The notes beneath the pieces are model-generated. The model was not told the DNA's origin, did no database searches, and saw nothing but the letters and a program-made list of their open reading frames with translations. A stretch of DNA of 64,000 nucleotides from an uncultured delta proteobacterium (GTDB taxonomy: Bacteria > Myxococcota > Myxococcia > Myxococcales > 40CM-4-68-19). Below are positions 16,193-26,104 of this stretch, piece by piece. Position 1 is the first letter of the stretch. Each line of letters starts with the position of its first letter. The stretch lies in the NCBI GenBank assembly GCA_903911145.1, contig CAIWCD010000013.1:372001-436000 (forward strand), read 5' to 3'. The position numbers were made by a program, and so were the translations under genes.

Positions 16193-17752
16193 CTATGGAC
16201 AGGTCCCCAGGCCGCGAACGTCCACGTAGTAATTGGTGACGACATCGACGCCAGCAGCGGGCGGAGACGTGAATTCGATTTCGTTGACCGGCGTCGCCCC
16301 CGCGCAGCGCACGTACTTCCAGGTCCCCGCGCCCGAGGCAACGCCCGCATCTCCGACGGTCACCGAGATGGAACCGGATACGGGAGCACGAGAGAGCGGG
16401 AAGTCAGTGCGAAGGCCGGCCGCCTGGAGTCCGAGATTCGCGAGCGCCGGCGTGTAGTCGCTCTGGCAGATGCTCGTCGCGACGCCGCCAGTTGCGGTCG
16501 CAACCCCTGCGGTCCTGTCTGCCGAGAACGCGGTGAAATCGACGCCGCCGTCGGACGCGTATGCAACGCAGCCCGTCCAGCCGCCGCTCAGCTGATAGTA
16601 GGGCGCGACCACAGCCTGCGATGCAGGATCGTGCACCACCGAGAAATGGGCCGCGCACCACTGGGCCTTGCCCTGGATGTCGCTGTAACAGGCATTGAGC
16701 GCGACACAGCACGCGTGCTGATCTCCGGGGGCGCACGCGGGATTCGTCCCGGCGCCGCAGGAGGCAGTCACGCCGAATCGGTCGCAGTCATGGGCGAAGA
16801 CGGTGGCGCAGTCGTGCTGGGTGTCCTCGTTGGCGACGATCGCTGCAAGACGGGACGTGTTGGTTGCCCCGACAGCACCCGTATAGAAGCGGCTCCAGTA
16901 GTCGATGCTGCCGAAGCCCGACAGGTTGGCCTGCGCGTCGTTGCAGCCCTCGCCGCTGTTCGCGCCCGAGGAGTAGATCGGCGCGCAGGAGGAGTCCTCT
17001 TCGTCGCTCAGAACGATCGTGTAGAGCTGTGCATCAGCGCGCAGGAAGCACTCGGCCCCGCCGTCAGCGAGCGCGGCGCAATTCGCGGCGCCGGCGTCAG
17101 GCCGCGCGGGAACAGCGGGAGAGAGCGGCGCGGTCAGTGCGAGCATTCCAGCGAGCAGCGGCTTCTCGTCGCCGCTGCCCCTCGTGCCGACGGACGCATT
17201 CAGGACGAACTCGGATGCCGGCGCGGGGTCGCTCGACGCGATCCAGGGATGAGAAAGCCCCGCGAGATTCACCAGACGGCCGCTCTGCTTCGGATCGTAG
17301 ATGTCGGTGGTGACGACGCCGAGGTGGAAGTCGATCTGCTGCTGCACGAGGAACTGCATGAAGGAGACGAAGTTCGCCTTCACGCGCGCCTGCTTGAGAT
17401 CCATCGAGGAGGAGTTGTCGATCACCCAGAGGATGTCGATCTTCTGCACACTCTGCTGGCGAAATGAATCGACCTGGAACGGCGCGGCGGAGCCGTACGA
17501 GACGCCTCCGTCCGCTGCACCATACGAGACGCCAGGAAGTCCGCTGCTCACGGTCGGAGTCCCCGTGACGACGGAGACGTTGTCGTTCGCGCGCTGGAGA
17601 CGATCCTGGCCGCAAGCGCCCGCCACGACCATCGCGAGGGGGACCAGCATGACGAGCCAGGGAAGGTAACGACGCACGCCGGCACTCTTGCGCGTCAACC
17701 TGCCAGGCGAAACTCGGATCTTCGACCGACGTCGCGTGTCCGGCATCGTCAC
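16193..17752 (-). CDS. VWA-domain surface lipoprotein, CglB-like adhesin candidate
   Basis: A 519-residue lipoprotein. An N-terminal hydrophobic segment ends in a lipobox at about Cys47 (VAGAC). A von Willebrand factor A domain starts near residue 104 with IDILWVIDNSSSMDLK; DNSSS (112-116) is the DxSxS part of the metal-ion-dependent adhesion site. The remainder is rich in cysteines (e.g. NACYSDIQGKAQWCAAHF) that probably form disulfides. M. xanthus CglB, the gliding adhesin, is also a cysteine-containing VWA-domain lipoprotein unmasked at focal adhesions by the Glt complex, so place and domain fit that role; orthology is inferred, not shown. It begins with GTG inside a GTGA overlap with the preceding gene; an in-frame ATG follows at 17746. 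Confidence 0.65.
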   Translation of the reverse strand: MTMPDTRRRSKIRVSPGRLTRKSAGVRRYLPWLVMLVPLAMVVAGACGQDRLQRANDNVSVVTGTPTVSSGLPGVSYGAADGGVSYGSAAPFQVDSFRQQSVQKIDILWVIDNSSSMDLKQARVKANFVSFMQFLVQQQIDFHLGVVTTDIYDPKQSGRLVNLAGLSHPWIASSDPAPASEFVLNASVGTRGSGDEKPLLAGMLALTAPLSPAVPARPDAGAANCAALADGGAECFLRADAQLYTIVLSDEEDSSCAPIYSSGANSGEGCNDAQANLSGFGSIDYWSRFYTGAVGATNTSRLAAIVANEDTQHDCATVFAHDCDRFGVTASCGAGTNPACAPGDQHACCVALNACYSDIQGKAQWCAAHFSVVHDPASQAVVAPYYQLSGGWTGCVAYASDGGVDFTAFSADRTAGVATATGGVATSICQSDYTPALANLGLQAAGLRTDFPLSRAPVSGSISVTVGDAGVASGAGTWKYVRCAGATPVNEIEFTSPPAAGVDVVTNYYVDVRGLGTCP

Positions 17753-19599
17753 GGATTGGTCCCCGGCGGGACGCAGACGCTGCTCTGGTTGTTGTCAGTC
17801 GCGTCGTTGACAGGCAGGCAGCTCCAAGACGCGGGGCAGTCGGAGTTGAGCGTGCAGGCGGCCGTGCAGACGTTGCCAGAATCCTTCTTCAGGCAGAGGT
17901 GGCTCTTGCACGCCGCGGGACCGAACGTGCAGTCGGCGCCAACGCCGCCGCCGCCATTCGGGAAGCAGACGGAGATGGAGTCGCCACTGGTGCCGCCGTC
18001 CGCGCTCTGGGTGATCGAGCCCGCGGTCGTCCCCTGCTCGCAGGAGAAACCCGTCGGGCAGGTTGCGCTGGTGCTGCCGCAGGTCTGCGAGCAGATCTGC
18101 GCGGTGCCGAGATCGAGGCAGATGCCGTTCTGGCAAGGAGGGCTGCCGGGCGAGCAGTCGTCGCCAAACGAGCCGCCGACGGGCGCGCAGACCCCGTGCG
18201 GGCTCGGTGCCTTCGAGCAGTCGTATGCGGTGCTCCCGACCGCGTCGCAGCAGTGCCAGCGCGAGTCCTGACAGTCGGAGTCGCGTGAGCAGGCGAGCGT
18301 GCACTCCTGCTCGGTGCCGAACTGGGCGCAGACTCCAGAGATGCAATCATCCGCCCCGTGCGCGGCGCAGGACTCGCCGAGGCCTTGCAATCCGCCCTCG
18401 CAGGAGCCACGCACGGGCGCACACTGGTAGGGCCATGCGCCGCCGACGCCGATGCCGGTGCACTCAAATCCTGCAGGGCAAAGCGCCGCGTTCTTGCCGC
18501 AGCCAGCACCCGGGCAAACACCGGTAGAGCAGTCGCTGCCGCAGAACGTCTCGCCGAGGAAGGGCGAGCCTGCCGTGCGGTTGTCCACGCAGCGCGCGGT
18601 GCCGCCATCGATCGCGCATTGGTCGTCGCTGTTGCAGGCCGCGCAGAGGGCGCCGTCGGTGCGACGCTGGCACGCGTGGGTGGCGAGGTTGCACGTCGAA
18701 CCGAGGCCGCACTCACGCGCGACGGTGGCCGAGTCGGTTCCGTCGCAGAAGCCCGAGCAGGTCCCGCTGTTCGGAACGCACTGGTACGGCCCGCTTCCTC
18801 GTCCCGAGAGATCGGTGCAGGAGAAATTCGTGTCGCAGGGATTGCCGCCGTCAGCCGAGGGATCGCACTTCACACCGCAGAACGCCTCGCCCGAGATCAG
18901 GTTGCGCACGCAGAGATCGCCCGGGCCGCCACACTCGACGTTTCCGGTGCAGGCCGCGCAGAGCGGGCGCCCGCCGCGACAGGTTCCGACGGTCGATGGC
19001 GAGCCGGGCTTCTCGGGCAGGCATCCGGTCGCGCTTCCACCGTCTGCGACAGCTCCGCAGAGGAATCCGGTCGGGCAACCGGCGCCGCACGCCGGAGCGC
19101 AGAAGCCATCGCCGTCCCCCTCGTTGTGGCAGGTTCCGCCGGTGCCGCACTGCTTGTCGCTGGTGCAGACTCCGCAGGCCGAGCGCGTGACCGCGATGTA
19201 GCAGCGGGCCGACGTCGTGTCGCACTGGAGCCCCGCGGAGCAGTCGACGTCCTGCGCGCAGACGCCGCCTGCGCCTCGCGCTTGACAGACCATCCCGGCA
19301 GGAGACGAGAGGCAGAGAAATCCTGTCGGGCAGTCGGTCTGGCCCTGGCAAGGCTGCGTGCAGTAGGCCGTGCTCGTGTCGAGGACGAGGCAGAGATCCG
19401 AGTTGCAGCCGTCGTTGCGCGCGGAGAGGCAGTTGGCGCCGAGGCCGGCCTTCGCCGTCTGATTCGTGCTGCTGCCGCAAGCTGAAACGCCGATGAGCGC
19501 CGCGAACAGCAAAGCCGCGCCGAACGCGCGCCCCCCGAGTCCGAGGACGAGCCTGTCGACAGCGTTCGCGCGCATAAGGCCGAGGGCACGAGGAAACAT
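17749..19599 (-). CDS. Cysteine-rich repeat lipoprotein (CglD-reminiscent)
   Basis: A 616-residue lipoprotein with lipobox VSAC and then dozens of cysteines in repeated modules. Two long copies of one module are obvious, each beginning GE(A/T)FCG and ending PYQC(V/A)P, and shorter units of the form CPTGFxC recur (CPTGFLC, CPTGFLCG, CPTGFSC). These resemble the short disulfide-rich repeats common in secreted myxobacterial proteins. No catalytic motif is seen; it is likely an extended, disulfide-rigidified surface stalk or adhesin. M. xanthus CglD is also a large Cys-rich lipoprotein, but this one has no VWA domain of its own; the VWA protein is the next gene. The ATG at 19599 follows AGAGG; an upstream ATG at 19692 is less likely. 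Confidence 0.7.
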   Translation of the reverse strand: MFPRALGLMRANAVDRLVLGLGGRAFGAALLFAALIGVSACGSSTNQTAKAGLGANCLSARNDGCNSDLCLVLDTSTAYCTQPCQGQTDCPTGFLCLSSPAGMVCQARGAGGVCAQDVDCSAGLQCDTTSARCYIAVTRSACGVCTSDKQCGTGGTCHNEGDGDGFCAPACGAGCPTGFLCGAVADGGSATGCLPEKPGSPSTVGTCRGGRPLCAACTGNVECGGPGDLCVRNLISGEAFCGVKCDPSADGGNPCDTNFSCTDLSGRGSGPYQCVPNSGTCSGFCDGTDSATVARECGLGSTCNLATHACQRRTDGALCAACNSDDQCAIDGGTARCVDNRTAGSPFLGETFCGSDCSTGVCPGAGCGKNAALCPAGFECTGIGVGGAWPYQCAPVRGSCEGGLQGLGESCAAHGADDCISGVCAQFGTEQECTLACSRDSDCQDSRWHCCDAVGSTAYDCSKAPSPHGVCAPVGGSFGDDCSPGSPPCQNGICLDLGTAQICSQTCGSTSATCPTGFSCEQGTTAGSITQSADGGTSGDSISVCFPNGGGGVGADCTFGPAACKSHLCLKKDSGNVCTAACTLNSDCPASWSCLPVNDATDNNQSSVCVPPGTNP

Positions 19600-19704
19600 C
19601 GCGATGCCTCTACCATCGAGTTTGATGCCGTCCAACTGAAAGAATGGGGATCTCCGCCGATCCCCTGATTGCCGCCGAAGCTCGTCGGCCACGGCGCGAG
19701 CGGG

Positions 19705-21027
19705 CTACTTCGGTGCGCCAGCGAGCGGAAGCACAGCCGGAGTCGGGTCGACGAGCAGGAGCGACGCGCCTCCGCGCCCAGACTGGGTTTGCAGCGCGAC
19801 AAAGGCCGTGGGCGCTGCCGTCTTGACCAACTGGCCGGGCGTGAGCATCACCAGCGCACTCGAGTTGTCGACCGCGTGTTTCAGCGAAATCCAGAGATCG
19901 CCGATCGCATCGAAGGCGAGCGCGTGTGCGGTCGCATCAGCGTCCAGCGCAAGCGCAAGTGCCGGGGCCTCCGCATGAGTGCCGCCGAGTTGGGCCACCT
20001 CGTACTCGAGCAGGCTGTTGCCGCCTGAGATGATCCAGAGATTGCCCTTGGCGTCGAAGGCGAGAGGACCGGGTGCATCGACGGAGATCTGGACCGTCGG
20101 GAGGTAGTAGCCGGACGCTGCGAGCTGGCGCGGCTCGAAACGCGCGAGCGAGCCGCTGGCGTTGGCGGTGCCCGCGCTCACAACCCAGAGACTCCCCGTG
20201 GCGTCAAGGGCGAGACCGATCGGAGCATCAAGCGCACCCGAGGCCCCTTGCAGCGTGATGTCCGGTGCGAGGAGATTTCCGCTCGCCACAGTCGCGGGCG
20301 ACCAGTAGTCGAGGCTCTTCTCCGTCTGGCTCGCGCCGAAGATGCCGCCGTCCGCGTCGAGGCAGAACGCATCGAGACGCCCGCCCGACTGGAGCAGCCG
20401 TGGCGTCGGCTGGGACTGGCCGTTCACCAGTTGCGACGCGCCGAAGACGACGAACGAACTGGTCTGCAGATCGTTGGCGAGCAGCCAGATGCTCCCGTGG
20501 CCATCGAGCGCGAGCCCGGCCTGCGCGGCGTAGCTCGTGAGCATCTGCGCTGGCGCAGCAGGATTGAGCCCGTCCATCAGCGAAGCGACCGGCCAGCTTC
20601 CGAGGGAGCGCGCGTCACCGAACTGCGAGAGCCAGAGCGAGCCCGTACCCAGCCGCGCCTCATAGGCAACCTCCTTGGTGATCGCCTGGCTCGCGGAGAG
20701 AGTGAACGTGCCGGCGGCCGCATCGTCGGCCCAGACCGTGTCGACAAGCGACGTTGGAATCACGATCGGCGGCACCGTCAGCGAGTAGGCGCCTGGCGTG
20801 AGACCGTCGAGGATCACGCTCCCCGCATCGATCGTCTGCGCATACTTGTTCGGTCCGGTCAGGACCAACTCGGTCGAAACGCCCGGCGGAGTCGTCACGT
20901 GGATGGTGAGCGTGGCGCTCTGCGATTGATAGTTCTGATTGACGTCCTCGCCCACGCAGGCAGAGAGCGCGACGGAGAGGAGCGCGCAGGCGACGCTGGC
21001 AGCAGAAGAGAGTGGGGATCGCGCCAT
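19705..21027 (-). CDS. Beta-propeller (NHL/SMP-30-like) lipoprotein
   Basis: A 440-residue lipoprotein with signal peptide and lipobox LSAC (MARSPLSSAASVACALLSVA leads it). Residues about 35-110 look like a carboxypeptidase-regulatory-like beta-sandwich (TLTIHVTTPPGVSTELVLTG). The rest carries repeats of the form LAxDAxGxLW, as in LALDATGSLWVVSAG, LAFDAKGNLWIISGG and LAFDAIGDLWISLKH, typical of NHL/SMP-30-type propellers. Such propellers often bind glycans or partner proteins. It starts 2 nt after the bcsC stop and is therefore very likely co-transcribed and translationally close to the cellulose genes. No specific function is known to me. Confidence 0.7.
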   Translation of the reverse strand: MARSPLSSAASVACALLSVALSACVGEDVNQNYQSQSATLTIHVTTPPGVSTELVLTGPNKYAQTIDAGSVILDGLTPGAYSLTVPPIVIPTSLVDTVWADDAAAGTFTLSASQAITKEVAYEARLGTGSLWLSQFGDARSLGSWPVASLMDGLNPAAPAQMLTSYAAQAGLALDGHGSIWLLANDLQTSSFVVFGASQLVNGQSQPTPRLLQSGGRLDAFCLDADGGIFGASQTEKSLDYWSPATVASGNLLAPDITLQGASGALDAPIGLALDATGSLWVVSAGTANASGSLARFEPRQLAASGYYLPTVQISVDAPGPLAFDAKGNLWIISGGNSLLEYEVAQLGGTHAEAPALALALDADATAHALAFDAIGDLWISLKHAVDNSSALVMLTPGQLVKTAAPTAFVALQTQSGRGGASLLLVDPTPAVLPLAGAPK

Positions 21028-21029
21028 GA

Positions 21030-24000
21030 CTATCGCTCCGGAGCGGTGGACCAAGGGGTGCGCACGAGCTCGCCAGCGCTGCTCTGCTGCGACTCACGGC
21101 CGAGGAAGTTCAGGCGAACGAAGAGGCCGCCCTGCACTTCGTCGTAATCCTGGGCGTGGTGGATGCGAAGATACATGCCGCCTTCGAGATGCTCGGTGAG
21201 AGGGAAAGCGACGTCACCCTGTGCGTCGATGGCGAACGCTGTCGTCGCGTTCGACGGATAGAAGGCAACGAGCGGCGCGCCGGTCGTATCGGTTGCAGCC
21301 TCGCGGGCCAACTCGCGCGAGGGGTCGCGGGGGAAGTACGGCGTGCGCGCTTCGGTGAACCAGTTCAGCCCCGGGTTGACCTGCGCGGTCCAGCGAAGCT
21401 TGCCGATCTCTCCATGCAGCCGGAACGGGATGCTCGCGTTGACGAATCCCTGCGGGCTGAAGTAGCCGCCCTGCCCCAGCGTGAAGTAGCGCAGGTTGTT
21501 CTGGTAGCCGAGCACCGTCACCGAGAGGCCCGAGCCGAAATTCGCGAGCGTCGACTTGAGCACCGTCCACTCGAGGCCGAGTCCGCCGGAGCTCTCGCTG
21601 TTGGCCGAGACGCCGTGTGTGCCGAGGAGCACGTCGTACGCGCCCCAGAGATAGTAGGTGGTGCTCTCTGTGGTGTAGCCGAGATCGAGTCGGCCGCCGT
21701 TGCGCGTGACCTGTCCCCACGTCACGCCGCTGAGCGGATCGTAGACTCCAGCCATCGAGAGCATGCTGTCCTCGACCAGGCGCCGCGAGACCTCGACCGC
21801 GAAGCCGAAGCCGAGCGCCTGCGAGCGGTAGCGGATGCCTCCCGTGTACGTCTTGAGCAGGAAGCCGAGTGGAGTCGAGCCGACGTCGAGCGCGAGGCCG
21901 CCCTGCTGGTAGCCCGCGCGCAACTCGGTGCCGGAAGCGCGCATTCCGATCTGGAGATCGGGGCGTGCGTTGAGCGGCAGCGCGCCGGAGCCGAAGCGGT
22001 GCGCAACATCGGGGCTTGCGAACGCGAGTGCACCGACGTCGAGAAGCGTGGGAGTGGCCGTGAGGAGAAAGCGCCCGTGGTAGCCGAGAGGCAGGCCGAT
22101 CTCGAGGGGGATTCGGAACGCCACCAACTGCGTGAGGCCGGCCTCACCAGCGCGCGCGCGAAGATCTGCGGTGGCCGATACGTAGGCCGCATGGCGCTCG
22201 CGGATCGCGTCGATCTCGCGCTGAATCTGGTCCTGCAGCTCGATCGTCTCTGCCGCAGGATGAGACGCATCGCCAAACTGCTTGCGTCCCTCGTCGAGGA
22301 TCTCCGGCACCGAGCTCTCGCGGGTGAGCTGTGCACCGCGCGCGGCCTCCTCTGCGGTCAAGCTGCTGGCGACGAGCTGGCGCGCCTCGTCCAGATTTCC
22401 CATCGCGTCGCCGTCGTCTCCGAGTTGCACATCGAGCTTCGCCGCGAGCAGGCGCAGGCGCGCGTCGCGGGGAGCGCGCTTGAGTCCTTCGTCGACGAAA
22501 CGTCGTGCATCACCGATGCGGTGCAGCTTGGCCGCGCTGCGCACCGCGCCCTCGCGCGCCTCGAGATTGTCCGGATCGCTCTCGAGCACGCGCACGAAGA
22601 CCGCGAGCCCGTCAGCGGCGCGATCGCCGTCGTTGAAGAGCCGCCCGAGCGCGCAGAGCAGTCGCGGCTGATCGGGGAGCGTGTTGAGCGGACCGGCGAG
22701 CGTGTTGAACGACTGCTGCAGATCGCCCCGCTCGCGAAATTGATCCGCGCGCCGCACCGTCACGGAGGTCTTCAGATCGACGAGGCCACGGCGATCGCGC
22801 GGAGTCAGACGCGAGTCAGCCTCGAGTTCGGAAAGCAGCGCCAGGAGCGGTCCATCCTGCGCAGCGCCGAGCAGCACGGCGGCGAGATCGAGCTTGAGAC
22901 TGGCGGCTGCGTCGGGGTTGCTCGCCACCGTCTGGTTCATCAATTCGACCGCGCGCTGCGTCTCGCCGAGCACAATCCACGCGTGCGCAACCGCCGACGC
23001 CGCTGCCGACTGGCCATGCACTCGCTGCTGCAGGCGCAGGAGGTCGTCGCGGATGAGTTCGCGCTTCTCGTGCGGCGCGCGCCGCAGAATCCGCTCGGCC
23101 TCGCCACGCACTTGAAGAAGCGGCTTGAGCGCACGCATTTCGGGCGTCATCGCCTCGGGCGGCAACGCGGATAGCGCAGCGAGCGCCGCCTCGTGATCGC
23201 CAGCGTTCGCGAGCACGCGCACCCAGGTGATGCGCGCTTCGACCATGCCCGGATCGAGCTTGAGCAGCAGCGCCGCGTCGCTCCTTGCCGCAGAGAGTTC
23301 GCCCAACTCAAGCTCGACGTTCGCGAGATCGTGAAGGACCCAGACGTTCTGCGCGTCAGCAGCGCGAGCGGCCACCAGTGCGGTCCGCGCGAGATCGGGC
23401 CGGCCGTGCTCCATCGAAGACGTCGCGTTCGCACGCAGCATCGTCGCCTCGAGCGCACCCTTGTCGAGCGCGAGCTTCGGAGACGACTGCGCGAGCTTTT
23501 CGTTGATGCTCTCGGCCTCCTCACGCTGGCCCAGACGGATGAGCACTTCGAGCAACCCGCGCAAGGCCTCAGGCATGTCCGGTCGCTCTCGCAACAGCGC
23601 ACGCAGCCGCAGCTCGGCCTTCTCCGGCTCTCCGCGCTCGAGAGAGAGCTGCGCGAGCACCACCTCGGCATAGCCGCGCTCGACCGCACCGCTCTTCGCC
23701 GCCTGCGCGAAGAGCGCCTCCGCGTCATCGAGGCGATGGTCTGCCTGCGCCGCGCGGCCGTCCTGCATCAGCGCCCAGAACGTCGCCGAGCGCAGCGACC
23801 GCTCCCAGATCTCCGGCTTGTCGGGCGAGAGCGCACGGACCTTCGCGAAGAGATCGCGCGCCTTCGAGAACTCGCCCCGCTTGAAGGCGACGAGGCCCTG
23901 CCCAACGAGCGCGTCGCCATTCTGATCAGAGCGCGCGGCAGCTTTGAAGTTGCGCTCGGCCTCCTTGACGTCGCTGCGCTCGAGCGCCTGGAAGCCCGCG

Positions 24001-24815
24001 GCAACCTCGGCGCCGTGAGGGTCGGCGCGCGGCTCGGCGAGCCGCTTCTTGAGCTCCGCGTCGTCCGGGTGGCGGGCGAGATACTGGGTGAGAAGCGCAT
24101 CGTCAGTCGACGCGAGACGCAGCCAGAGAAGCGCCTGCCGCTGCGCAGGATCGGCCTCATCGGCCAGAACGCCCTCGAGGATCAGCTTCTGCAGCGCCGC
24201 GATTCCGTCGCGCCGCGTCTCCTCGCGATAGGTCTGCACCCGGGCGAGCGCGATGCGATACGCGGGCTCTCCGGGACTCGTTGCGAGCAGCTTCGCCAGT
24301 CCGTCGGAGGCCTCCTTCCAGCCATCCTTGGTGCCTCCCAGCGTCGCGTAATACTCGAGGCTCAGGTGCCGCGGCGGACCGGACTCTCCGAAGAGCTGGC
24401 GATAAATCGTGACTGATTCGTCAGCTTTTCCATCGCGCGCGAACGCGCGGGCCTGCGCGAGCAACCGATCGAACTCCGCACCAATGGTGAGCGCGCGTTC
24501 GACGGACCGGGCGTCGGCAGAGCCGGGAGCGATCGAGTTGAGCCGCGAGAGATACTCGCGGGCCTTGTCCGCCTTGCCCAATCGCGCGGCCTGCGCGCCG
24601 AGCGCAGCGAGAGCCTCGATGTCGCGCGGGTCAGAACGCAGCACCTTCTCGTAGGCCTCGTCAGCGCGATCTTCGCGGCCGCGCGCCTGCCAATAGCGCG
24701 CGCTGCGCAGAAGCAGCTCAACCGCGTTCGGCGGCGTCTGCGCGGACGCCAGAGGAGCGACGGAGGCGAGCGCAAGCGCGCAGAGGAGAATCAGGGTTGT
24801 GCGCATGAGGTCCAT
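21030..24815 (-). CDS. bcsC: Cellulose synthase subunit BcsC (periplasmic TPR plus outer-membrane porin)
   Basis: A 1261-residue exporter of cellulose. A signal peptide (about 1-25, ending ASA) is followed by a superhelix of some 18 or more TPRs to about residue 850 (e.g. GREDRADEAYEKVLRSDPRD). The C-terminal 350 residues or so form the BcsC beta-barrel: LPLGYHGRFLLTATPTLLDV opens it, GGIRYRSQALGFGFAVEVSR and WGQVTRNGGRLDLGYTTEST follow, and GGLFVRLNFL closes it. E. coli BcsC is about 1150 residues with the same plan. TPRs bind peptidoglycan and BcsB-side partners while the barrel passes the glucan chain. It overlaps the end of bcsZ by 25 nt; an ATG at 24806 is an alternative start. Confidence 0.93.
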   Translation of the reverse strand: MDLMRTTLILLCALALASVAPLASAQTPPNAVELLLRSARYWQARGREDRADEAYEKVLRSDPRDIEALAALGAQAARLGKADKAREYLSRLNSIAPGSADARSVERALTIGAEFDRLLAQARAFARDGKADESVTIYRQLFGESGPPRHLSLEYYATLGGTKDGWKEASDGLAKLLATSPGEPAYRIALARVQTYREETRRDGIAALQKLILEGVLADEADPAQRQALLWLRLASTDDALLTQYLARHPDDAELKKRLAEPRADPHGAEVAAGFQALERSDVKEAERNFKAAARSDQNGDALVGQGLVAFKRGEFSKARDLFAKVRALSPDKPEIWERSLRSATFWALMQDGRAAQADHRLDDAEALFAQAAKSGAVERGYAEVVLAQLSLERGEPEKAELRLRALLRERPDMPEALRGLLEVLIRLGQREEAESINEKLAQSSPKLALDKGALEATMLRANATSSMEHGRPDLARTALVAARAADAQNVWVLHDLANVELELGELSAARSDAALLLKLDPGMVEARITWVRVLANAGDHEAALAALSALPPEAMTPEMRALKPLLQVRGEAERILRRAPHEKRELIRDDLLRLQQRVHGQSAAASAVAHAWIVLGETQRAVELMNQTVASNPDAAASLKLDLAAVLLGAAQDGPLLALLSELEADSRLTPRDRRGLVDLKTSVTVRRADQFRERGDLQQSFNTLAGPLNTLPDQPRLLCALGRLFNDGDRAADGLAVFVRVLESDPDNLEAREGAVRSAAKLHRIGDARRFVDEGLKRAPRDARLRLLAAKLDVQLGDDGDAMGNLDEARQLVASSLTAEEAARGAQLTRESSVPEILDEGRKQFGDASHPAAETIELQDQIQREIDAIRERHAAYVSATADLRARAGEAGLTQLVAFRIPLEIGLPLGYHGRFLLTATPTLLDVGALAFASPDVAHRFGSGALPLNARPDLQIGMRASGTELRAGYQQGGLALDVGSTPLGFLLKTYTGGIRYRSQALGFGFAVEVSRRLVEDSMLSMAGVYDPLSGVTWGQVTRNGGRLDLGYTTESTTYYLWGAYDVLLGTHGVSANSESSGGLGLEWTVLKSTLANFGSGLSVTVLGYQNNLRYFTLGQGGYFSPQGFVNASIPFRLHGEIGKLRWTAQVNPGLNWFTEARTPYFPRDPSRELAREAATDTTGAPLVAFYPSNATTAFAIDAQGDVAFPLTEHLEGGMYLRIHHAQDYDEVQGGLFVRLNFLGRESQQSSAGELVRTPWSTAPER

Positions 24816-26104
24816 CGGGGCTGCAGGCGGCCGTCGCGGGAAAACCGAAATGCGCCGTCGAGAAAGCCGAGCGCGAAGAGCGCGAGGTTCTGGTCGTAGT
24901 AGGCCGCAGGCTCGCCGAAGTTGCCGCTCGGCCCGCGCGAATGCTCAAGCCGCTCGCGCAGCGCCGCGACGCCGCCGACGTCTCCTTGCGCGGCGAGGGA
25001 GGGAAGGATCGCGGCCCAGAATCCCGGGGGCCCTTCGTGTCCGCTCAATCCGCGCGAATCGACCGAGCCGGCAGAAGCGCTCCCGTCCTTGCTGGGCGCG
25101 GGCGCGCGCGTATCGACGCGCTCAGGAATCCTGCCGGTCGCGCGATACCAGTCCGCCAGACCGCGCGTCGATCGCTGCCAACTCGCGCGGAGCGGATCGG
25201 CCTCGTCGATGAACGCTGCCCAGAGAATTGTGCGGATGGCGTCGTACGAGCCGACCGATCCCGACACGGGATCGACGAAGACGCCGGCGCTGCTGGACTG
25301 CGCGATCCAGTCGGGGACGAGGCCGTTGGGTGCAGCGTCATGCAGCAGCCGATCCCAGCTCTGGGCGAGGGCGCTCCACGGGCCTCGAGGATCGCGGTCG
25401 GCGAAGCGACGCAGCAGAGGGAGAGGAACGTAGCTCGGGTTGAGGCGAGCGACGCGCGCGGCCGTGCTGCCAGCGTCCGCGGAGGGAGCTTCGGGAGAGA
25501 GGAAGCCGTGCGGAGCGGGCAGCAGCGCCAGGCCAAGTCCGGGGAGATCGACGATCTCGAGCGTGCGCACCTGTATGAGCAGGCGATCGCCGAGTGCCTC
25601 GTAGCGCGGCTCATTCCAGAGGCGGCCTGCCTCGAGAAGCGCCCAGGCGAGCCAGAGATCCGCGTCGCTCGCTGCGTTCGCGTCGGCGATGGCAAACCCT
25701 TTCGGGCCGCTCGACCAGAGCCATGCAGGCAACCGCTCGCCCAGAGCTGCGCCCGCGAGATTCACATCGGTCCAGTGCAGCACCGCAGAGAAGCGCGCGC
25801 GATCTCCCGCGACCAGCGCGAGCGCGAGCGCATAGGCCTGCCCCTCTGACGTTGTCCGTGCCCCTGCCGTCCGATCGACCACGCGGCCGTCAGCCTCGAT
25901 GAACGCCTCGGCGTAACGGTCCCAATCGGCCCATGCGGAGCATCGCGCATCGGCACGCGCATGTTCTCTCTGTGCATCCGACGCGGCGACTGCGGCCTTC
26001 TTCCCCGCGCAACCGGAGGGAGCAACTGCGCAGCCCGCGAAGGCGAGCGACACCACGGCCTCCCGCGCCCAGCGCGGTCCGGAGCGTGCGGACGCGCGAT
26101 TCAC
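24791..26104 (-). CDS. bcsZ: Periplasmic endo-1,4-beta-glucanase BcsZ (glycoside hydrolase family 8), probably lipid-anchored
   Basis: A 437-residue GH8 enzyme that cuts stray or crystalline cellulose chains during synthesis. The general acid glutamate lies in TTSEGQAYALALAL, a conserved aspartate in DADLWLAWALLEAG, and the base aspartate in SYDAIRTILWAAF, all in the expected order. The C-terminal YYDQNLALFALGF matches the family end. Unlike soluble E. coli BcsZ, the N-terminus has two lipobox-like cysteines (AFAGC and APSGC), so it may be a lipoprotein. It starts with GTG in a GTGA overlap with the bcsB stop, and overlaps bcsC by 25 nt, as expected for one operon. Confidence 0.93.
   Translation of the reverse strand: MNRASARSGPRWAREAVVSLAFAGCAVAPSGCAGKKAAVAASDAQREHARADARCSAWADWDRYAEAFIEADGRVVDRTAGARTTSEGQAYALALALVAGDRARFSAVLHWTDVNLAGAALGERLPAWLWSSGPKGFAIADANAASDADLWLAWALLEAGRLWNEPRYEALGDRLLIQVRTLEIVDLPGLGLALLPAPHGFLSPEAPSADAGSTAARVARLNPSYVPLPLLRRFADRDPRGPWSALAQSWDRLLHDAAPNGLVPDWIAQSSSAGVFVDPVSGSVGSYDAIRTILWAAFIDEADPLRASWQRSTRGLADWYRATGRIPERVDTRAPAPSKDGSASAGSVDSRGLSGHEGPPGFWAAILPSLAAQGDVGGVAALRERLEHSRGPSGNFGEPAAYYDQNLALFALGFLDGAFRFSRDGRLQPRWTSCAQP

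Noticed and set aside
18358-19485. Plus-strand frame of 375 codons
   Set aside because: Antisense to the Cys-rich lipoprotein gene, whose ordered cysteine repeats prove the other strand is coding.
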